This document shows, piece after piece, positions 25,079 to 33,000 of a stretch of DNA of 45,829 bases. Origin of the DNA: an uncultured Caryophanales bacterium. GTDB taxonomy: Bacteria > Bacillota_I > Bacilli_A > RF39 > UBA660. Position numbers and translations under genes: made by a program. Below the pieces are notes generated by a model that was not told the origin of the DNA, did no database searches, and was given only the letters and a program-made list of their open reading frames with translations. The stretch lies in NCBI GenBank assembly GCA_947168965.1, contig CAMVNW010000006.1:1-45829 (forward strand). The letters run 5' to 3'. The first letter of the stretch is position 1; every line of letters begins with the position of its first letter.

Positions 25079-25985
25079 TTATTTTCTCCTTTATTATATT
25101 TGACATTATGTCTAATGTATTTGTTACTTCTTCTATTGTATTTTCATTTGCTCCTACTTCCATTAGTATTACTTTAGGATCCATGTCTTGGTTATATATT
25201 CCATTTACGTTTATTCCTTCTTTTTGAAGTATTCCTTTTGTTAATTGTGGATATTGTCTTTCTATTATTTTATTTATCGATTCTGTAAATTCTAAATTTT
25301 TTAAATAGTTATTATGTTCTTTTCCTATTACAAACAATATTTTTGCGTAATTTTTATTATTAATTGTTGTTGTTGATAAATTTTTTTCTACTGAGTCTCT
25401 ATGTAAATCTATAAATATTTTTATATTTGGATATTGGTTTTTTATTTTTTCTAGGTTTACTCTACTTGCTTTATAGCTTTCACTATAATTCCAATTATTA
25501 TTTTTAAGCATTTCTGGTATGCTTGCTTCTTCTACAATTGTCTTTATTCCAAGCGATTCAAGTTTATCTTTAAGGTAGTATGATGCTGTTAACACTGTTG
25601 GTGTTATATCATTTCCTATGTACTCTTCGGTTTGATGTGTATTATATATATACACTTGTGGTTCGTCTATTATTTCATTTTTCATTGCGTAATAGTTTTT
25701 TTCTTCTTTATTTGGGGTTTCATATATCATCATGTTTTTTAATATTGTAGTTGGTTTATTTACGTCTATTCTTAGTATTTGTGTTGATAATTCTATTATT
25801 TCTTCTTTAATATTTTTTTTACTATATATATTTGAATATTCTAATGTTTTTAACGGATCAAGTTTAATTATTTTTATTGTTGCGAGTTGTTTTAATATTA
25901 AAATTATTGATATTAGTATTATTATAGTTAAAATAATTTTTATATATTTTATTTTGATATGTTTTTTAGATTTAAATCTTTTCAT
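25068..25985 (-). CDS. spoIIP: Stage II sporulation protein P
   Basis: SpoIIP is a membrane-bound cell-wall amidase/endopeptidase that, with SpoIID and SpoIIM, drives engulfment. The 305-residue product has an N-terminal membrane anchor and an amidase_3-type domain with the family blocks YIYNTHQTEEY (zinc His), IDLHRDS (second His and Asp) and MDPKVILMEVGANENT (catalytic Glu). It lies downstream of gpr on the same strand, as in Bacillus. It is separated from gpr by a terminator, so it probably has its own promoter. Confidence 0.95.
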   Translation of the reverse strand: MKRFKSKKHIKIKYIKIILTIIILISIILILKQLATIKIIKLDPLKTLEYSNIYSKKNIKEEIIELSTQILRIDVNKPTTILKNMMIYETPNKEEKNYYAMKNEIIDEPQVYIYNTHQTEEYIGNDITPTVLTASYYLKDKLESLGIKTIVEEASIPEMLKNNNWNYSESYKASRVNLEKIKNQYPNIKIFIDLHRDSVEKNLSTTTINNKNYAKILFVIGKEHNNYLKNLEFTESINKIIERQYPQLTKGILQKEGINVNGIYNQDMDPKVILMEVGANENTIEEVTNTLDIMSNIIKEKINEK

Positions 25986-26013
25986 TTTATCACCTAATAA
26001 AACATATTCACAT

Positions 26014-26041
26014 TATATATGATTATGTATGAATAATATGT
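26014..26041 (-). promoter_or_regulatory. Candidate sigma-E-like promoter of spoIIP
   Basis: On the minus strand ACATATT (26041-26035) and CATATATA (26021-26014) are 13 bases apart. They resemble the sigma-E consensus (ATATT-type -35 and CATACA-type -10), and spoIIP is expressed from sporulation sigma factors in Bacillus. The match is imperfect in very AT-rich DNA. Confidence 0.35.
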
Positions 26042-26042
26042 C

Positions 26043-26069
26043 AAAAAAAAGTATATTTTCTATACTTTT
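26043..26069 (-). terminator. Intrinsic terminator of gpr
   Basis: The hairpin AAAAGTATA/TATACTTTT contains the gpr TAG stop (26060-26062) and is followed by eight Ts on the minus strand. Confidence 0.8.
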
Positions 26070-27079
26070 TTTATATTATGTAATGCTTCATTTAAACCAT
26101 TTCCTATTATATCTGTTAATTTTTCTATTATGAAATCTATTTCTTTTGGTGTAACCATAAAATTATATCCTATTGGTGTTAATACTTCATATATTAATTG
26201 TCTGGTTTCTTCTTCTGTAAGATTACCTACCAATCCTAATAATTCTTCTTTTTCTTTTTTATTTATTTCAATATCTTTTTTTAAGTAATTTATGTTACCT
26301 TTTATTATTAGTTTGTTGATTGGATTATTAATGTTTTTCCTTGTGTATGTATAATTTTTTGTTAGATAATTCATGGTATCTGATACTATTGTTACTGCAT
26401 CTACTGTTGTTGGAACTCCGATTGCAATTACTGGTATATTTAATAAATCTTTGCTTATTTCTTTTCTACTATTTCCTATTCCGCTTCCTGGATGTATTCC
26501 TGTATCTGTTATCTGTATTGTTTTATTAACTCTTTCTATCGATGATGATGCAAGTGCATCTATAACTATTATAAAATCTGGTTTTATTTTTTGTGCTACG
26601 CTACTGATTATATCGCTTGTTTCTATTCCTGTTTCTCCCATGACTCCAGGATTTAATGCGGAAATTCTTCTATATCCTTCTTGTAATACTCCTAGTTCAT
26701 GTAAATGATTTGTTATTATTAAATTATCTATTGTTTTAGGTCCTAGCGAATCTGGTGTTGATAATCTGTTACCTAATCCAATTATTAGACATGATTCACT
26801 TTCTGTTATTTTCATTTTGTTTAATAATTTTTTTATTTCTTTTATAAAAATATTTTTTACTTTTTCTTTATTATATTTATCTGTTATATCTTGAAATTCA
26901 ATTGTTATATAGTTTCCTATTTTTTTTCCTATTTGTTTCGATGCGTTTTCATCAATGTAAATTTTACTTACTTTTATTTCTTCTGATTCATATGTTTCTT
27001 TATTAATATTTTCAGGTATTACTTCTATTGCTAAGTCGGTTCTTATTTTATATTTGCTTAAATCTATTTCATGTTTCAT
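26060..27079 (-). CDS. gpr: Germination protease (GPR)
   Basis: GPR is the A25 endopeptidase that degrades small acid-soluble spore proteins at germination. The 339-residue product begins with the family pattern DLSKYKIRTDLAIE around the autoprocessing region. It shows GLGNRLSTPDSLGPKTIDN, VIDALASSSIERVN and ITDTGIHPGSGIGNSRKEIS, all characteristic. Its presence argues that the organism makes true spores with SASPs. It is divergent from rpsT, with a short shared intergenic space. Confidence 0.97.
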   Translation of the reverse strand: MKHEIDLSKYKIRTDLAIEVIPENINKETYESEEIKVSKIYIDENASKQIGKKIGNYITIEFQDITDKYNKEKVKNIFIKEIKKLLNKMKITESESCLIIGLGNRLSTPDSLGPKTIDNLIITNHLHELGVLQEGYRRISALNPGVMGETGIETSDIISSVAQKIKPDFIIVIDALASSSIERVNKTIQITDTGIHPGSGIGNSRKEISKDLLNIPVIAIGVPTTVDAVTIVSDTMNYLTKNYTYTRKNINNPINKLIIKGNINYLKKDIEINKKEKEELLGLVGNLTEEETRQLIYEVLTPIGYNFMVTPKEIDFIIEKLTDIIGNGLNEALHNIKKV

Positions 27080-27131
27080 GTTATCACCTTTTATATTTTT
27101 TTCAAAATTATTAATTTTATTTAAAAATAAA

Positions 27132-27160
27132 TTGATTTTTTAATAATTATTTGATAAAAT
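27132..27160 (+). promoter_or_regulatory. Sigma-A promoter of rpsT
   Basis: TTGATT (27132-27137) and TAAAAT (27155-27160) are 17 bases apart, about 30 bases before the rpsT ATG. Confidence 0.75.
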
Positions 27161-27192
27161 ACTAGAAGTATTAACGACTTGGAGGTGAAATT

Positions 27193-27456
27193 ATGGCAAA
27201 TATGAAAAATGCTAAGAAAAAAATTAAAGTAATAGCAAAAAAGAAAAAAAGTAATAATGAATATAAAACAAGTATGCGTACTGCTATAAAAAATGTTGAA
27301 AAAGCTGTTGTTGCAAACGATAAGAACAAGGCTATTGATGCTTTAGGTGTAGCTATTAAAAGAATTGATAAAGCTACTTCAAAAGGTGTTGTTACTAATA
27401 ACTTCTGTGCTCGTAATAAATCTAGATTAACTAAAAAAGTAAATGAAATGAAGTAA
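27193..27456 (+). CDS. rpsT: 30S ribosomal protein S20
   Basis: The 87-residue, lysine-rich protein has the S20 pattern MANMKNAKKKIKV at the start, TSMRTAIKNVEKAV in the middle, and LGVAIKRIDKATSKGVVTNN with a basic tail. It binds 16S rRNA at the base of the small subunit. A strong GGAGGTG ribosome site lies eight bases before the ATG. In Bacillus, rpsT also neighbours gpr, spoIIP and yqxA. Confidence 0.97.
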   Translation: MANMKNAKKKIKVIAKKKKSNNEYKTSMRTAIKNVEKAVVANDKNKAIDALGVAIKRIDKATSKGVVTNNFCARNKSRLTKKVNEMK

Positions 27457-27472
27457 TTTACTTCTTTTTTTT
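27450..27472 (+). terminator. Intrinsic terminator of rpsT
   Basis: GAAGTAA/TTACTTC, followed by eight Ts, contains the stop codon TAA at 27454-27456. Confidence 0.85.
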
Positions 27473-27506
27473 ATTTGTTATGTTATAATTTATAATAGGT
27501 GATAAT

Positions 27507-28421
27507 ATGAAGAAGGTATTTTTTGGTATTTTGTTATTGGTATTTTTGTTTGTTTTTTTTAATAAGGACGCTATTGTTAATATGATACTCAAAGAATATA
27601 TTAATAGTGAAACTATTACTTTGGGTGAGCCTAATTCATACTATAAGAACTACAGTTACTCTTTTGTGCAAGATACAGATAATTTTTCTCCTAAGAACCG
27701 ACAAGATATATTAAATATCATTTATTCTTTTTTGAACAGAGGTTTGGACGAAATAACATTTTATTGTGATGATTCATATACAACTTGTATTGATGATTTT
27801 AATGAGATTGCTGATAATAGTGTTTACTTATCTTCAATTAATAATTTGGTACATCCTTATAATAGTTACAGTAATATTTATTTTACTTTTAATAACTATG
27901 GTAAGATTCACATTAGTACTAAAAGAACATACTCTGATTCGGATATTCAATTAATTAATAACAGAATTAAGGAAATAACTGATTCTATAATAACTGATGA
28001 TATGTCTGATTATGAAAAAATACTTACATTTCATGATTATATAGTTAATAATACTGTTTATGATGATAATATAGATATTTATAATCAGTCTGAATCTACT
28101 AATTCAAATAATGCACTTGGTTTATTATTTGATGGTAAAGCTATTTGTTCTGGATACAGTGATGTTATGGCTATATTTTTAAATATGTATGGCTTCAATA
28201 ATTATAAAATCAGTAGTAACGAGCATATTTGGAATTTAGTTTACATAGATAATTCATGGCTACATTTAGATGCTACATGGGATGATCCTGTTACAACTGA
28301 TGGAAATAATGTTTTACTTCACGATTTCTTTTTAATTACTACTGATCAATTATTTGAAAAAGAAAGTTCTTTGCAAAAGAATAATCACCAATTTAATAGC
28401 AATTTATATTTAGAGGCTTAA
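27507..28421 (+). CDS. Transglutaminase-like cysteine protein, membrane-anchored
   Basis: The 304-residue product has an N-terminal hydrophobic anchor (FFGILLLVFLFVFFN) and a C-terminal transglutaminase-like core. The catalytic triad is visible as Cys in GKAICSGYSDVM, His in NEHIWNLVYID and Asp in HLDATWDDP. The active domain should lie outside the cytoplasm, where such proteins act as peptidases or crosslinkers, and the substrate is unknown. It is a separate transcription unit ended by a strong terminator. Confidence 0.88.
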   Translation: MKKVFFGILLLVFLFVFFNKDAIVNMILKEYINSETITLGEPNSYYKNYSYSFVQDTDNFSPKNRQDILNIIYSFLNRGLDEITFYCDDSYTTCIDDFNEIADNSVYLSSINNLVHPYNSYSNIYFTFNNYGKIHISTKRTYSDSDIQLINNRIKEITDSIITDDMSDYEKILTFHDYIVNNTVYDDNIDIYNQSESTNSNNALGLLFDGKAICSGYSDVMAIFLNMYGFNNYKISSNEHIWNLVYIDNSWLHLDATWDDPVTTDGNNVLLHDFFLITTDQLFEKESSLQKNNHQFNSNLYLEA

Positions 28422-28451
28422 CACAAAAAAACACTTTTTGTGTTTTTTTTT
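28420..28451 (+). terminator. Intrinsic terminator of the transglutaminase-like gene
   Basis: ACACAAAAA/TTTTTGTGT is followed by a long T-run. It overlaps the TAA stop (28419-28421) and abuts the convergent histidine kinase gene. Confidence 0.85.
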
Positions 28452-29661
28452 AATATTGTAATAATGGTAAAGTTATTGTTACTGTTGTTCCTATATTTTC
28501 TTTAGATTTATATTCTAATTTTCCACTATGTGCGGATATTATTTCTTTTGATAATAATACTCCTAATCCTGTACCATTTTGTTTTGTTGTAAAAAATGGT
28601 TCACTTATTCTTTTTAGATTTTCTTTTGATATTCCTATTCCATTATCTTCTATATATATTTTTATTGTATCTTTATTCTTTTTTGTATAGATTTTTATAT
28701 AACTTTCTTTTGTTTTGTCTTTTGCTTCTATACTATTTTTTATTACGTTTAGTAAAACTTGGTTTAAACGATTATAATCTCCATTTATAAACACTTCATC
28801 TTCTAATGATTCTATATTAAATTTAATATTTTGTTTATCAAACATTAATTTTAAGTTATCTCTTATATCTTCTATAAGTAATGATATATCAAGTATATCT
28901 GGTTCTATCTTTATTTTATTGCATGCTGAAAAGTCTTGCAGAAGGTTTAATGTCTTATTTATTTCTGATTTTAATATTGGTATGTATTTTTCATAATTTG
29001 TTTTTTCATCGCACATGTCTAAGTATCCTTTACATACTGCTATTGGGTTTTTTATTTCATGACTAATTTTGAACAGCGATTCTCTTAACTGATTTTCTTT
29101 CATTAATTCTTTATATGAAATATGTATTTGTATTATTTTTTCTGCTTTTATTATAAAAACTATTATAAAATAAGTAATTATATAATAGAAAATATATTCT
29201 ATTAGAGCTGTTTTTTGCATATTACTTATTAGTATGGTTGTTATTATTCCAAAGAATCTTGTTATGAATGTTATTGTCAAGAAATATTTTTGTTTATTTT
29301 TATATAAATGATATGATTCTATGTAAGCAATATATTTTATTATTATTGGTACTAATTCTATGTTTGCTTTTATTTTTAATGCTACTATTGTTGTTAATGA
29401 TATTAGAATTGATATTTTATAGTGTTTTTTTAGATACAGTATTAATATTGTTGTATCTAATGCTATTTCTAGTATTCGTGTGTAATTTTCGAAATTACCA
29501 CATTTTATTATTAAATAAAATATTGATATTAAGCAAAAATTTAAAAATAATTCATTTTGTTTTGAATTTATATTTTCTGTATATGCTTCATATATCAAAA
29601 AAATCATAATTGGAAATAATATCCATGCAAAGTTCATGAATAATGTGTTGAAATTTGTCAT
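28450..29661 (-). CDS. Orphan membrane sensor histidine kinase
   Basis: The 403-residue product has five or six N-terminal membrane segments (residues ~1-175) and then a HisKA/HATPase core. The H-box is ISHEIKNPIAVCKGYLDM, the N-box is VLNVIKNSIEAKDK-like, the G1 box is EDNGIGIS, the F-box is EPFFTTKQ, and the G2 box is NGTGLGVLLSKEI. No response regulator gene is adjacent. The membrane-embedded sensor layout and H-box resemble sporulation kinases of the KinB type, so feeding a Spo0 phosphorelay is a reasonable but untested guess. Confidence 0.92.
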   Translation of the reverse strand: MTNFNTLFMNFAWILFPIMIFLIYEAYTENINSKQNELFLNFCLISIFYLIIKCGNFENYTRILEIALDTTILILYLKKHYKISILISLTTIVALKIKANIELVPIIIKYIAYIESYHLYKNKQKYFLTITFITRFFGIITTILISNMQKTALIEYIFYYIITYFIIVFIIKAEKIIQIHISYKELMKENQLRESLFKISHEIKNPIAVCKGYLDMCDEKTNYEKYIPILKSEINKTLNLLQDFSACNKIKIEPDILDISLLIEDIRDNLKLMFDKQNIKFNIESLEDEVFINGDYNRLNQVLLNVIKNSIEAKDKTKESYIKIYTKKNKDTIKIYIEDNGIGISKENLKRISEPFFTTKQNGTGLGVLLSKEIISAHSGKLEYKSKENIGTTVTITLPLLQY

Positions 29662-29718
29662 TTTTTCACCTCGATTTCATTTTATAGTATAACAACTGCA
29701 TATTTTGTCGAAAAAAAG

Positions 29719-29743
29719 AAAAAAAGTGATAAATTTATCACTT
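29719..29743 (-). terminator. Intrinsic terminator of the EIIB-like gene
   Basis: AAGTGATAAA/TTTATCACTT contains the TGA stop (29738-29740), and a T-run follows on the minus strand. Confidence 0.8.
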
Positions 29744-30052
29744 TAATTCATTTATGTATTTTATTAATTGTCTTGCATCTTCTCCTAAAATTATTTTTAG
29801 TTGATTATCTACTTCGACTATTCCTTGAGCACCTAGTTTTTGGATACTTTCTTTGTTAACTAACTCTGTATTTTTTACTTGTACTGTTAGTCTTGATTTT
29901 GTGTAATTATAATTAATTATGTTGTCTTTTCCTCCTAGGTATTCAATTAGTTTGTTTGCTTCAATTTTGAAGTTTTTACTTTTTGATTTGACAATCGCTA
30001 GTGCTATTATCACTAAGACAATTATTATTATTAAGTATTGTAAATATTCCAT
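29738..30052 (-). CDS. Membrane-anchored PTS EIIB-like domain lacking the phosphorylated cysteine
   Basis: The 104-residue product has an N-terminal membrane helix (YLQYLIIIIVLVIIALAIV) and a glucose-type EIIB domain: IEYLGGKDNIINY, then SRLTVQVKNTELVNKESIQK, LGAQGIVEV and LKIILGEDA. In active EIIB the position before TRL carries the phospho-accepting Cys. Here the segment reads NYTKSRL and no Cys is present anywhere in the protein. No EIIC or EIIA gene is near. A regulatory or scaffold role is therefore more likely than sugar phosphorylation. Confidence 0.8.
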   Translation of the reverse strand: MEYLQYLIIIIVLVIIALAIVKSKSKNFKIEANKLIEYLGGKDNIINYNYTKSRLTVQVKNTELVNKESIQKLGAQGIVEVDNQLKIILGEDARQLIKYINELK

Positions 30053-30067
30053 ATAATCACCAATATA

Positions 30068-30096
30068 ATTATACTAAAAATACTTTAATTTATCAA
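30068..30096 (-). promoter_or_regulatory. Sigma-A promoter of the EIIB-like gene
   Basis: On the minus strand TTGATA (30096-30091) and TATAAT (30073-30068) are 17 bases apart. Confidence 0.8.
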
Positions 30097-30151
30097 TCAT
30101 TAATTGTATAATATATTTAAGTGTGATTCATAATTAGTTAGAGGTGGTTCT

Positions 30152-31273
30152 ATGAAGTTACGTAATTATAAGGTTAATAAGTGGCTGATTATCAGTGTTT
30201 TATTATTTTCTTTAATCAGTATTCTTACCATTGGTAGTGCGCAAAGATTAATAGGTGCTACCGATCTTATGAAACGTCAAATAATATGGTACATTGTTGG
30301 TTTTGGCTTAATTTTTTTAGTTATGAGGATAAAAAATGAGTTTCTTATTAGGTATACTTGGATTTTATATATTATAGGAGTTATCTTACTAGCATTGTTA
30401 TTAATTTTTGGAAGTGAAATTAATAATGCTAGATGTTGGTTTGATTTACCTGGTATAGGAACATTTCAACCAAGTGAATTTGTTAAAATTATTTTAATTG
30501 TTACTCTAGCTAATATGATTAATAAATTTAATGAGGAATACCATAATCCATCATGTTTTGATGAGTTTAAATTTATTTTAAAGGTTCTAGTTATTGTTTT
30601 AATCCCAAGTATTCTTACATTTCTACAGCCTGATACTGGTGTTGTTTTGATATATTTATTAATTACTTTTATTATGCTTTTTATATCTGGTATTAGATAT
30701 AGATGGTTTGTTATTGCCTTTGCCTTTTTGGGTTTGGCAATTGGTAGTGTTGTTTTTATTTATTTTTATAGTCAAGATATGTTTATTGATATATTTGGAA
30801 CTTCTTTCTTTTTAAGGGTTGATAGATTATTGGATTGGTCAAATAACAGTGGATATCAATTAGAAAACGGATTATCAGCTATTGGTGCTGGTGGACTATT
30901 TGGTTATGGACTAAATAATACTCCTATATATTTTCCTGAACCTCAAACTGATTTTATATTTGCTGTATATGCTTCTAATTTTGGATTTATTGGTTCTTTA
31001 TTTTTAATATTATTGATTGGATTTTTTGATATTAAGTTAATTAATTTAGCAATTAAAACAAGTAACAATATTAATAAATATATTATTTCTGGTATTATTG
31101 GTATGCTCATTTATCAGCAGGTTCAAAATATTGGTATGACTATTGGACTTCTTCCAATTACTGGTATTACTCTTCCTTTTATTTCTTATGGTGGATCTAG
31201 TCTTCTTAGTTATATGTTAATGTTAGGTTTTATTTTTAATATTTCAAATGAGGTTATTAGAGAAAACAAGTAG
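30152..31273 (+). CDS. rodA: SEDS-family peptidoglycan polymerase (RodA/FtsW)
   Basis: The 373-residue protein has about ten membrane helices. SEDS landmarks are LPGIGTFQPSEFVKI, FLQPDTGVVLIY (catalytic Asp region), GLFGYGLNNTPIYFPEPQTD, FIFAVYASNFGFIG and the closing FISYGGSSLLSYMLM. SEDS proteins polymerise lipid II into glycan strands with a partner class B PBP, which is not in this window. RodA is preferred over FtsW because of the closing region and lack of a division cluster, but the two are hard to separate by eye. AGAGGTGG precedes the ATG. Confidence 0.9.
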   Translation: MKLRNYKVNKWLIISVLLFSLISILTIGSAQRLIGATDLMKRQIIWYIVGFGLIFLVMRIKNEFLIRYTWILYIIGVILLALLLIFGSEINNARCWFDLPGIGTFQPSEFVKIILIVTLANMINKFNEEYHNPSCFDEFKFILKVLVIVLIPSILTFLQPDTGVVLIYLLITFIMLFISGIRYRWFVIAFAFLGLAIGSVVFIYFYSQDMFIDIFGTSFFLRVDRLLDWSNNSGYQLENGLSAIGAGGLFGYGLNNTPIYFPEPQTDFIFAVYASNFGFIGSLFLILLIGFFDIKLINLAIKTSNNINKYIISGIIGMLIYQQVQNIGMTIGLLPITGITLPFISYGGSSLLSYMLMLGFIFNISNEVIRENK

Positions 31274-31289
31274 ATTTTACTTGTTTTTT
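31264..31289 (+). terminator. Intrinsic terminator of the rodA-like gene
   Basis: AAACAAGTA/TACTTGTTT flanks the TAG stop (31271-31273) and runs into six Ts. Confidence 0.8.
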
Positions 31290-31330
31290 CTTTTTCTATA
31301 AATATTCTGCTAGAAAAAAACCTTAAAATC

Positions 31331-31362
31331 AAAAAAACTATAAATTTTATTTTTATAGTTTT
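31331..31362 (-). terminator. Intrinsic terminator of the membrane XRE gene
   Basis: AAAACTATAAA/TTTATAGTTTT with a T-run on the minus strand lies just past the stop at 31370. Confidence 0.75.
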
Positions 31363-31369
31363 ATTTTTT

Positions 31370-32842
31370 TTAATCATCTAATTGGTTTTTTAATTCTTCT
31401 ATTTCTTGTTTTAATTCTTTATTTTCATCTTTTAATTCATTTATTCTTTCTTCATATGAGTCTATTATTCTATTGTTTTCTGTTTGTTTCATATTGTTAT
31501 TCCAATTATTTTTTAATGTTTCAATATTTGTTTTATTTGTATATACCGTCATTTTTTCTATAGAGCTATTAATTGGAATTATTTTTTTATCATTAATATT
31601 TTTGATATACTCTTTTGCAATTTCTATTGGATTTTCACAATAGGTCCATGCAGTTATATAGTTGTTGTAGCTATTATCATCTATTTCACAATATTTATTT
31701 ATTTGATATTCTATTTTTATATTTTTATCGTCTGTTTCTATATATTCTATTTCCCCATAGTTATTTGTTATTATTAAATCTTCTTTCATATCATATTCTC
31801 TTGTTACTGTTTTAAGCATGTGTTCATTATCGTATATTATATTGAATGATAGTGTTCCTACAAATGTTAATCCACAACCTATTCCAAATGTAATTAATGA
31901 TATTATAAAACTCCAAATCATTTTTTTCTTATCGTTTTTTCTATTAAATATAAAGTTTATTATTAATAGTAATATTACTATTCCTATTACAGATGCTGAC
32001 AATATTGCGATTAATAGTCCTATAAAGAATAATCCTGTCTTATACATTAGGAACGAAGCTATAAATGATCCAAATAAACATACTAGTACGAATGCGATAC
32101 AAAGTCCAAACCATGTTGCGAATATTTTTATTATTATAATTATAAATTTAAACAACATATTAATGAAATTATATTCACTATGACGTGAGTCTCTTATTAT
32201 TATTCTATCTTCGTTATTTTTTAGAAATTCCTGGTTTTCATCCTTTATTTTATCTTCTGATTCTTTATTATTTTTTTCTTCTTTTACTTTTTCATAATAG
32301 TTTAGATATCTTGTTTTAAATATATGAGTTATTATTATGATTGAAACTATTACTAAAGCAATTACTAATATAGATTTTAAAACTCCACTTAGGAATGTAT
32401 ATATTATGTTTGGTAGTATAATTAATACATTACTAAATAATGACGATAATACATTATAAATAATAAATGAAACTATAAACAATATGAATGCGATTATAAA
32501 TTGTTCAAATAAGCATTTTATTTTACTTTTTAAATTCATATTACTAAACATGTTGATTGTATTAGTAATAAATTTTAAGAAATCATTAATAAAAATATTT
32601 AATTTTTTCTTACTTTCTTCTTCTCCTTTGATTTCTTTTATATCTTTATGTAATAGATCATCAATATTTAAATTGAATTTATCACATAAAGCAATTATTT
32701 TATCCATTTCTGGATATGCGGCACCTGACTCCCATTTGGATATAGCCTGACGAGAAACTCCAAGTTCGTCAGCAAGTTGTTCTTGTGAAAGATTATTTTC
32801 TTTTCTAATCCTTCTTAAATTTTCTTTGAAATTGTTATTCAT
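31370..32842 (-). CDS. Membrane-integrated XRE-family transcriptional regulator
   Basis: The 490-residue protein has an N-terminal XRE helix-turn-helix (residues ~6-62; recognition region in LADELGVSRQAISKWESGA, followed by PEMDKIIALCDKFN). Several membrane segments follow (about 110-185 and 225-330). An extracytoplasmic or juxtamembrane region then contains repeated Asn/Ile/Lys and two Cys residues, and a C-terminal heptad coiled coil (ERINELKDENKELKQEIEEL) ends it. Such one-component regulators sense envelope signals. The phased repeats just upstream (32884-32931) are probably its own operators. GAGGAGG precedes the ATG. Confidence 0.88.
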   Translation of the reverse strand: MNNNFKENLRRIRKENNLSQEQLADELGVSRQAISKWESGAAYPEMDKIIALCDKFNLNIDDLLHKDIKEIKGEEESKKKLNIFINDFLKFITNTINMFSNMNLKSKIKCLFEQFIIAFILFIVSFIIYNVLSSLFSNVLIILPNIIYTFLSGVLKSILVIALVIVSIIIITHIFKTRYLNYYEKVKEEKNNKESEDKIKDENQEFLKNNEDRIIIRDSRHSEYNFINMLFKFIIIIIKIFATWFGLCIAFVLVCLFGSFIASFLMYKTGLFFIGLLIAILSASVIGIVILLLIINFIFNRKNDKKKMIWSFIISLITFGIGCGLTFVGTLSFNIIYDNEHMLKTVTREYDMKEDLIITNNYGEIEYIETDDKNIKIEYQINKYCEIDDNSYNNYITAWTYCENPIEIAKEYIKNINDKKIIPINSSIEKMTVYTNKTNIETLKNNWNNNMKQTENNRIIDSYEERINELKDENKELKQEIEELKNQLDD

Positions 32843-32883
32843 AATTTTCCTCCTCTTTCACAATAATTTTATAATTTTCTACC

Positions 32884-32931
32884 GGTTGCATTCTACCATC
32901 TTTCGGTTGTTTTTTGTAAAATGTTGGTTGC
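32884..32931. promoter_or_regulatory. Three GGTTG(C/T) direct repeats at exact 21-bp spacing (operator-like)
   Basis: GGTTGC at 32884, GGTTGT at 32905 and GGTTGC at 32926 (plus strand) are spaced by 21 bases, two helical turns, placing all three on one face of the DNA. Flanks of the outer two are also alike (GGTTGCATTCTAC and GGTTGCATTTAC). They span a possible minus-strand -10 box (TAGAAT, 32895-32890) and a possible -35 box, 40-90 bases before the XRE gene, as expected for autoregulation. Confidence 0.6.
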
Positions 32932-33000
32932 ATTTACTATTTTATCATATTTTTTTATAAAAAAAATATAGAAATAAATCTATACCTCTTTTATTAATTT

